This document shows positions 7,288 to 11,446 of a stretch of DNA of 11,446 bases, in pieces. Origin of the DNA: Candidatus Adiutrix sp. (GTDB lineage Bacteria; Desulfobacterota; Desulfarculia; Adiutricales; Adiutricaceae); assembly GCA_031273445.1 (NCBI GenBank), contig JAISRV010000117.1, forward strand, positions 1 to 11,446, given 5' to 3'. The notes under the pieces were generated by a model. It ran no database searches. It saw nothing but the letters and a program-made list of their open reading frames with translations, and was not told the origin of the DNA. The translations under genes were made by a program, and so were the position numbers. Each line of letters opens with the position of its first letter. The stretch's first letter is position 1.

Positions 7288-8361
7288 ATGAAAGCTTTTG
7301 CCATTTTAGGAAAAGGAAAAACCGGCTGGGTTGATATTAAGCCGCCCGTTCCAGGCCCGCTTGACGTCATTTTGCGGCCCACCGCCATCTGCCCCTGCAC
7401 CTCGGATATTCACATTGTCGATGCCCTGCCGCCGGAATACGCTCATATCATCGGGCGGCCCTTAGGGCATGAGGGCATAGGCGTCGTGGAGGAAACGGGC
7501 TCAGAAGTCAAAAAATTCAAAGTGGGGGATCATGTGGCCGGTCTGGGCATGTTCCTTGATTTTCGCTCGGACGAGGCCCAGGCCGGGCTGGCCCAGTACG
7601 ATCCCTTTGGGTCTTACCCTGATCGCCTTTACCGCTATGGCGGAACTTTTGCGGAGCATATTCATGTTTACGACGCTGACGCCAATCTAGCCTTGATACC
7701 GGACAACGTCAACCCCATCCAGGCGGCTATGGTCACCGATATGATGGCCACCTCTTTCACTCAGGCCGAACAGGCTAATATTCAATATGGCGATTCGGTG
7801 GCGGTTCTGGGCATAGGCCCGGTCGGCCTGATGGGGATTTGCGCGGCCCGCTTAAAAGGAGCCGGCCGGGTGCTGGCCATCGGTTCCCGCCGCGCCTGCT
7901 TTGAAAAGGCCGAATTGTATGGGGCCAACGACTTGATCAATTACAAAAATGGAGACCTGGCCCAGCAGGTGTTGGAGGCCAATCACGGGCCGGTGGACGT
8001 GGTTCTGGTCTGCGGCGGAACCTCATCAGCCATCGGCGACGCCCTCAAAATGGTCAAGTTCGGCGGAACCATCTCTAACGTGGCCCTTTTCTGGGGCGAG
8101 GACAACACCATACTGCCCAATCAGGACTGGGGCTACGGCTGTGTGCAATTCAAGACCATCACCGGCACCCAGGTCAAAGGCGGGAGTTATTTCGTCAAAA
8201 AGCTCTTGAATCTAATCTCCTATGGCCGGGTGGACCCTGAGCCGCTGGCCAGCCATATTTTCCACGGATTCGACAAGATTGAGGAATCGTATAAAACCAT
8301 GTCGGTTAAAACTCCGGACTTGATTAAACCGGTGGTTCTGATGGAGGGATTGAAACTATGA
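7288..8361 (+). CDS. Zinc-dependent alcohol dehydrogenase, NADP-type secondary-alcohol (isopropanol) family
   Basis: Medium-chain dehydrogenase of 357 residues, strongly resembling the Thermoanaerobacter brockii and Clostridium beijerinckii enzymes from its start (MKAFAILGKGKTGWVDIK, PCTSDIH) to its end (DLIKPVVLM). Catalytic zinc ligands correspond to Cys37, His61 (next to Glu62) and Asp151. The structural-zinc cysteine cluster is absent, as in that family. The Rossmann motif is GIGPVG (175-180). GSR at 199-201 and Tyr219 match the residues that hold the 2'-phosphate of NADP in T. brockii, so NADP(H) is the likely cofactor. The start ATG 7288 follows AAAGGA. The family oxidises secondary alcohols but also handles primary alcohols and aldehydes; the neighbouring acylating dehydrogenase suggests an aldehyde-forming primary alcohol here. 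The stop overlaps the next start by four bases (ATGA). Confidence 0.93.
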   Translation: MKAFAILGKGKTGWVDIKPPVPGPLDVILRPTAICPCTSDIHIVDALPPEYAHIIGRPLGHEGIGVVEETGSEVKKFKVGDHVAGLGMFLDFRSDEAQAGLAQYDPFGSYPDRLYRYGGTFAEHIHVYDADANLALIPDNVNPIQAAMVTDMMATSFTQAEQANIQYGDSVAVLGIGPVGLMGICAARLKGAGRVLAIGSRRACFEKAELYGANDLINYKNGDLAQQVLEANHGPVDVVLVCGGTSSAIGDALKMVKFGGTISNVALFWGEDNTILPNQDWGYGCVQFKTITGTQVKGGSYFVKKLLNLISYGRVDPEPLASHIFHGFDKIEESYKTMSVKTPDLIKPVVLMEGLKL

Positions 8362-9254
8362 GGAGAATTATTTTAGCGGCGGTTGGGGCGTTGTTTTCGG
8401 TTTTGGCGGCTGGAGAAATCGCGGTCGCCGGCGGCGGACATGTCGGCGTCGGCGGCGATGGTTACATGATTTCCAGCCTGCCGTCGGACCGAGGCCTCTA
8501 TAAAATGTATAACATTTACTACTACAGCGACAAACTGAAAGACAATTCCGGCCATACGGCGGCTGGAGACGACAAAGTGGAGTCTTTCACTCAGATGCAC
8601 CGCTTCTTGTTTCAAACCGGGCATAAGATTTTTGGCGCCGACTGGATGATCAATGTCGCTGTTCCTCTATCCTGGACAGACATGTCCAGCGGTTTGACCG
8701 GGCGGGGCCATGGAATGGACAGATTCGGATTAGGCGATGTTCCTGTCTCGCCAATGCTTTTAGGCTGGCATGGCGATCGTTGGGACGCCCTGTTCGACGT
8801 CCTGATTTTTGCGCCTATCGGCGACTATTCCGCAGATGATCCCAGCAGTCCCGGCAAAGGTTATTGGTCTATAATACCGGCAGTCGGTTTGACCTATTAC
8901 TTTGATGAAGAGAAAACCTTCAATATTTCGACCATGGCCCGTTATGAAATGAACACTAAACAGCGGCATACTGATTATCGGCATGGGGACAACATCCACT
9001 GGGAAGCCAGCATAGGAAAGACCTTTAATGGCGTTCTGGATTTGGCCCTCACCGGCGGCGCCAGCTGGCAAGTGACTGACTCCAAAGGTTTTGGCGATCA
9101 AAATGGGCATCATTTACGCAAGCATGTCATTGGTCCGGAAATAGGCCTAAACGCTTGGGGCATGAATTTCAACCTCCGTCAGCTCTTCGAATTTAAAAAT
9201 AAAAACACCACCGAAGGCTCCATGACCGTCTTCAGCATTGTGAAGATGTTCTAG
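8358..9254 (+). CDS. Outer-membrane beta-barrel protein, phenol MetA-pathway-like family
   Basis: A 298-residue exported protein with a signal peptide (Arg2-Arg3, hydrophobic 4-18, probable cleavage after Ala24 in AVA-GGG). The rest alternates polar and aromatic residues in strand-like stretches such as KMYNIYYYSDKL, WDALFDVLIFAPIGDY, IPAVGLTYYFDEE and LALTGGASWQVTDS. It ends in a terminal phenylalanine (SIVKMF), the usual signal for beta-barrel assembly. The layout resembles the Phenol_MetA_deg outer-membrane family, often encoded with genes for breakdown of hydrophobic compounds; this is recognition by eye. The ATG overlaps the dehydrogenase stop (ATGA), with GGAGGG at 8343-8348 as ribosome site, implying coupled translation. 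It is the last operon gene. A role in substrate passage through the outer membrane is inferred. Confidence 0.8.
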   Translation: MRRIILAAVGALFSVLAAGEIAVAGGGHVGVGGDGYMISSLPSDRGLYKMYNIYYYSDKLKDNSGHTAAGDDKVESFTQMHRFLFQTGHKIFGADWMINVAVPLSWTDMSSGLTGRGHGMDRFGLGDVPVSPMLLGWHGDRWDALFDVLIFAPIGDYSADDPSSPGKGYWSIIPAVGLTYYFDEEKTFNISTMARYEMNTKQRHTDYRHGDNIHWEASIGKTFNGVLDLALTGGASWQVTDSKGFGDQNGHHLRKHVIGPEIGLNAWGMNFNLRQLFEFKNKNTTEGSMTVFSIVKMF

Positions 9255-9276
9255 GCGCCCGAAGGTAGCCTTTGAA

Positions 9277-9328
9277 GATGATGGACTATTTTACTTGTTC
9301 CGAGGGACAGTGAAATCAGTCCATCATC
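9277..9328. repeat. Long near-perfect hairpin after the operon
   Basis: GATGATGGACT (9277-9287) pairs exactly with AGTCCATCATC (9318-9328). Inside it ATTTTAC (9288-9294) pairs with GTGAAAT (9310-9316), and TGTTC with GGACA, each with one G-T pair. One T and one C are bulged, and CGAG forms the tip. The result is a stem of over 20 pairs in 52 bases. There is no T-run, so it is not a standard terminator, though it may stop transcription or protect the 3' end. It may instead be a REP-like or other small mobile palindrome; other copies in the genome would show this. Confidence 0.65.
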
Positions 9329-9431
9329 CGTCAACAAACAAGGAAATAAGAGGCGGCCGGCGCTTATATTCCGGGCATAACGGCCGCTGCCGCCATAACA
9401 ATGATCAGAGCCGCGCCATAATCCGCCCGGA

Positions 9432-9506
9432 GGGCCGGCCCCCGCAGGCGGCGGCTTTGCGGGATTTTTACTCCGTGCTTTGACTTTTTGCGGCTCTCCG
9501 CTATTA
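9432..9506 (+). repeat. Direct repeat copy 2: orphan carB 3' end
   Basis: Same 75-base sequence as 477-551, offset by 8,955 bases. It still encodes GRPPQAAALRDFYSVL followed by TGA, but upstream of it the similarity to carB stops abruptly and no carB frame exists. It is therefore a fragment, not a gene. The rest of the 9255-9566 gap holds the hairpin at 9277-9328, a GCGGCCG/CGGCCGC inverted pair (9353-9359 with 9381-9387) and no recognisable gene. This copy marks the right edge of the catabolic module. Confidence 0.85.
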
Positions 9507-9515
9507 TGAACCTTG

Positions 9516-9544
9516 AGGAGCGCTAAAAGGCGCCTAACGCTCCT
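9516..9544. promoter_or_regulatory. Inverted repeat upstream of the antitoxin gene, possible autoregulatory operator
   Basis: AGGAGCG (9516-9522) and CGCTCCT (9538-9544) are exact reverse complements. A further palindrome AGGCGCCT (9528-9535) lies between them. The position 22 bases before the antitoxin start suits an operator bound by a VapB-type antitoxin, which normally represses its own operon. It could equally be an mRNA hairpin. Confidence 0.45.
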
Positions 9545-9566
9545 TCACGAACAAGGGGGATTTGCC

Positions 9567-9788
9567 ATGACCGAAATGCTGATCAGCACGAAGACTTTGC
9601 CGGAACCTTTGTCCCGGCTGATTCAGACGGAAAAAGTAAAAGCGCGTCAAGCGCATGGAGAAATAAGACTTACGCCTGTCAGGGAAACAGAGCTTGATTG
9701 TCCGTTGCTGGGGATGTTCGCGGACGGTAAAATCTCGGTGGACAAATTCATGGCGCAAAAGCAAGCCGAAAAGAAACTTGAGCTATGA
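9567..9788 (+). CDS. vapB: VapB-type antitoxin, apparently intact
   Basis: A 73-residue protein (MTEMLISTKTLPEPLSRLI through ISVDKFMAQKQAEKKLEL). The C-terminal part, LLGMFADGKISVDKFMAQKQAEKKLEL, has the short charged tail found in antitoxins that wrap around PIN-domain toxins. The start ATG 9567 has GGGGGA just upstream; an earlier in-frame TTG at 9513 has no such site. Its stop overlaps the toxin start (ATGA at 9785-9788), the usual coupling of vapBC pairs. Because the toxin frame next to it is broken, the antitoxin may be a relic. Antitoxin identity is by resemblance and gene order. Confidence 0.7.
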   Translation: MTEMLISTKTLPEPLSRLIQTEKVKARQAHGEIRLTPVRETELDCPLLGMFADGKISVDKFMAQKQAEKKLEL

Positions 9789-10097
9789 GCGAAACCTATG
9801 TCCCGGACGCTTGCGCCATGCTCGCCGTCCTATCGAAGGAGCCTGGAGCGGCCAAGGTGATTGAGGTCTACTAAAAAGCGGCCTCCTAAGCGGTCGCCTA
9901 TTGCCGTTGACCACGAAATCACAGACGAAATTTTTGCCGAGGCAGGGCGGCTGAAAGCGTCTTACAAAATATCGCTTGCCGATGCAATAGCGCTTGCGGA
10001 AGCATCCGTATCGGGAGGAGCGCTTCTCACCGCCGACCACCATGAATTCGATGTTGTCGAGAAGAACGAAAAATTTCAATTTCAATGGATAAGATAG
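9785..10097 (+). pseudogene. vapC: Broken VapC-type PIN-domain toxin
   Basis: VapC toxins are Mg-dependent ribonucleases. The first frame reads MSETYVPDACAMLAVLSKEPGAAKVIEVY, with the first catalytic Asp (YVPDACAML, residue 8), then a TAA at 9872-9874 after 29 residues. The family's C-terminal half resumes in another frame with EITDEIFAEAGRLKASYKISLADAIALAEA, GGALLTADHHEFD (including two acidic positions of the active site) and ends FQWIR at 10097. The middle of the domain, by family memory some 40-50 residues, is missing, which fits an internal deletion with a frame change. The product should be inactive. It lies just outside the right repeat. Confidence 0.8.
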
Positions 10098-10159
10098 CGC
10101 ATAGGGTACAGATAAGGCGCACAGACCGGTTACATCCTGAAACAGCCGGGAGGGGCGGG

Positions 10160-11131
10160 ATGACGATTTTACTATTGGGCGCCCAGGGGCAGCTGGGCTG
10201 GGAACTGGGCGCGGCTTTGGCGCCTTTGGGCCGGGTGCTCCATCTAAGCCGCAGGGAGGCTGATTTAAGCAACCTTGAAGCCCTGGCCGCCCTGGTCAGG
10301 AAAACGGCGCCCCGCGTCATAGTCAACGCCGCCGCGCATACCCGCGTCGACCAGGCCGAAGCGGAGCCGGAACTAGCCCATCTGATCAACGCCGAAGCGC
10401 CCGGCCTTCTGGCCGAACTGGCCGGGGAGACGGGCGCCTGGCTGGTTCACTATTCCACCGACTATGTCTTTGACGGGGCCAAAGACGGCCCCTACACCGA
10501 AGACGACGCCCCGGCGCCGCTGAACGTATATGGGCGAAGCAAACTGGCCGGCGACGAGCTGATCATGAAAAGCGGCTGCCGCCACCTGATTTTCCGCACC
10601 AGCTGGGTTTTCGCCGGCGAGGGCAAAAACTTCCCCCGCTCCATCCTGGAACTGGCCCGCCTGGAAAGCTCTTTTTCCGTAACGGCCGACCAGTTCGGCG
10701 CGCCCACCAGCGTGGAACTTCTGGCCGCGGCCACGGCCCTGGCCCTGAACCTGGCTTTACGCGGCGCCGACGATTTGTCCGGCCTTTATAACCTGACGGC
10801 CGCGGGTTCGGTCAGCTGGCATCAATACGCCGTCTACGTGGTCAGGCGGGCCGGGGAGCTGGGCTGGGGCCTGTCGGCCGCCCCTGAGCGCATCGCCCCG
10901 CGCCCGGCCGACGACGGCGGACGCGCCGCCAAACGCCCGGCCAATTCCCGCCTGGCCACGGCCAAATTCGCCCGCGCCTTCGGCCTCGCCCCGCCGCCCT
11001 GGCAATATTACGTCGACCGTCTGCTGTGGACCTGGACCCGTCAGGCGGGCACGGCCCATCTGGCCGCGCCTAAACGGCTCCTCGGTCTGAAATTTATTCC
11101 GCCGATGAACGATTCGCCGAAAACGCCGTGA
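10160..11131 (+). CDS. rmlD: dTDP-4-dehydrorhamnose reductase
   Basis: Last step of dTDP-L-rhamnose synthesis: NAD(P)H reduces dTDP-4-dehydro-L-rhamnose for O-antigen or other surface glycans. It is an extended short-chain dehydrogenase with the N-terminal Rossmann motif LLGAQGQLG, VIVNAAAHTRVDQAE, the STDYVFDG motif and the catalytic Tyr124-x3-Lys128 (YGRSK). LIFRTSWVFAGEGKNF and DQFGAPTS are further family landmarks. At 323 residues it is somewhat longer than the usual 290-300, with an extra C-terminal tail after the LLWTWTR region. The start ATG 10160 follows GGGAGGGG; an upstream in-frame ATG at 10085 overlaps the toxin relic and lacks a ribosome site. rmlA, B and C are not in the window. 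The GC-rich composition resembles carB. Confidence 0.93.
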   Translation: MTILLLGAQGQLGWELGAALAPLGRVLHLSRREADLSNLEALAALVRKTAPRVIVNAAAHTRVDQAEAEPELAHLINAEAPGLLAELAGETGAWLVHYSTDYVFDGAKDGPYTEDDAPAPLNVYGRSKLAGDELIMKSGCRHLIFRTSWVFAGEGKNFPRSILELARLESSFSVTADQFGAPTSVELLAAATALALNLALRGADDLSGLYNLTAAGSVSWHQYAVYVVRRAGELGWGLSAAPERIAPRPADDGGRAAKRPANSRLATAKFARAFGLAPPPWQYYVDRLLWTWTRQAGTAHLAAPKRLLGLKFIPPMNDSPKTP

Positions 11132-11135
11132 CGGC

Positions 11136-11160
11136 TCAGCGCCGGGAAGCGGCTGATTTT
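11136..11160 (+). terminator. Possible terminator after rmlD
   Basis: TCAGCGC (11136-11142) can pair with GC-G-GCTGA (11149-11156, one bulged G) around CGGGAA, directly followed by TTTT. It starts five bases after the rmlD stop. The stem is short and the T-run only four bases, so efficiency is uncertain. Confidence 0.5.
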
Positions 11161-11181
11161 GATAACAAACCGATAACGGAA

Positions 11182-11223
11182 AAGAGGCATGCCCGGAACC
11201 ATTAAGTTACGGATATGCCTCTT
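11182..11223 (-). terminator. Terminator of the tRNA-Gln gene
   Basis: AAGAGGCAT (11182-11190) and ATGCCTCTT (11215-11223) are perfect reverse complements, and CCGGAAC/GTTACGG inside pairs with one mismatch. Read on the minus strand, the stem begins seven bases after the tRNA CCA end and finishes in CCTCTTTTCC, so a short T-run follows. It could also block readthrough coming from rmlD. Confidence 0.6.
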
Positions 11224-11229
11224 AAAAAG

Positions 11230-11303
11230 TGGCTGGGGAACAGGGATTCGAACCCCGACAGGCAGATCCAGAGACTGCAGTCCTACCTTTAGACGATTCC
11301 CCA
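11230..11303 (-). tRNA. tRNA-Gln (anticodon CUG), CCA encoded
   Basis: The minus strand reads TGGGGAA ... TTCCCCA-G-CCA, a perfect 7-bp acceptor stem with U1-A72, the unusual first pair typical of bacterial tRNA-Gln. The T arm is TCGGGGTTCGAATCCCTGT, with GTTCGAATC intact. The anticodon loop CTCTGGA gives anticodon CUG, decoding CAG. The anticodon stem has a U-U apposition at its loop end (positions 31-39). The length is 74 bases including CCA. Confidence 0.95.
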
Positions 11304-11317
11304 CCAAAGCTTTATCC

Positions 11318-11346
11318 AGTATATCGCCTGAGGCGGGGCATGTCAA
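11318..11346 (-). promoter_or_regulatory. Sigma70-type promoter of the tRNA-Gln gene
   Basis: On the minus strand TTGACA (11346-11341) and TATACT (11323-11318) are separated by exactly 17 bases. The -35 box is a perfect match and the -10 box (consensus TATAAT) differs at one position. The predicted start near 11311 is about eight bases before the tRNA 5' end. The spacer contains the palindrome CGCCTGAGGCG. Confidence 0.85.
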
Positions 11347-11400
11347 GCGCCTTGACGGCAATCTAAAATGTAAATGATCGGCTTGGCCGGCTGGCTCGCA

Positions 11401-11430
11401 GCCGGGCAAAAAATGTGATTTTTGCCCGGC
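11401..11430. repeat. Perfect 12-bp hairpin at the right edge
   Basis: GCCGGGCAAAAA (11401-11412) pairs exactly with TTTTTGCCCGGC (11419-11430) around ATGTGA. The mixed GC and A/T stem resembles bidirectional terminators, and it may end a gene lying beyond the window. No gene inside the window clearly uses it. Confidence 0.55.
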
Positions 11431-11446
11431 CAGAGGCCTTTTAACC

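Noticed and set aside
3256..9254. Bacterial microcompartment locus, because of acylating aldehyde and alcohol dehydrogenases together
   Set aside because: No shell-protein gene is present and the aldehyde dehydrogenase has no targeting extension.
9295..9483. Small open frame ending in DFYSVL
   Set aside because: It starts inside the hairpin, has no ribosome site, and its only recognisable part is the duplicated carB tail.

Overview
The window looks like part of a Gram-negative bacterial chromosome. There are two predicted Sec signal peptides, one of them on an outer-membrane beta-barrel candidate, and a textbook sigma54 promoter. The mix of an AcoR-type sigma54 activator with fermentation-type acyl-phosphate enzymes would suit an anaerobe of the Deltaproteobacteria/Desulfobacterota. 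That placement is an inference from gene content, not from a marker gene.

Left edge (1-551): the C-terminal end of carB, including its allosteric MGS-like domain. Region 587-9254 is a self-contained catabolic module. It begins with a sigma54-dependent activator (GAF, PAS, AAA+, Fis-type HTH) ending at a terminator. A 659-bp regulatory gap follows. It holds a strikingly symmetric AT-rich block (2766-2829), a near-consensus -24/-12 promoter (2876-2893) and a leader of about 350 nt with hairpins. Then come six co-directional genes: a secreted NTF2/SnoaL-like protein, phosphate butyryltransferase (ptb), butyrate kinase (buk), a CoA-acylating aldehyde dehydrogenase, a zinc alcohol dehydrogenase of the NADP-type secondary-alcohol family, and an outer-membrane protein of the phenol MetA-pathway family. 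Taken together the cytoplasmic enzymes can run alcohol -> aldehyde -> acyl-CoA -> acyl-phosphate -> acid + ATP (or the reverse). The two extracytoplasmic proteins may handle entry or binding of the substrate. The actual substrate cannot be read from the sequence.

The last 18 or so codons of carB plus about 20 bases beyond its stop are present twice: at 477-551, where they end carB, and at 9432-9506, where they belong to no gene (68 of 75 positions identical by eye). The catabolic module lies exactly between the copies, and by eye it is less GC-rich than carB and rmlD outside them, most clearly in the regulator and the regulatory gap. This suggests that the module was inserted at the 3' end of carB. 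No integrase is visible inside it.

Right side (9507-11446): a VapBC-type toxin-antitoxin locus with an apparently intact antitoxin and a broken PIN-domain toxin; rmlD (dTDP-4-dehydrorhamnose reductase); then, on the minus strand, a tRNA-Gln(CUG) with encoded CCA, its own sigma70 promoter and a terminator. The window ends in a perfect 12-bp hairpin.
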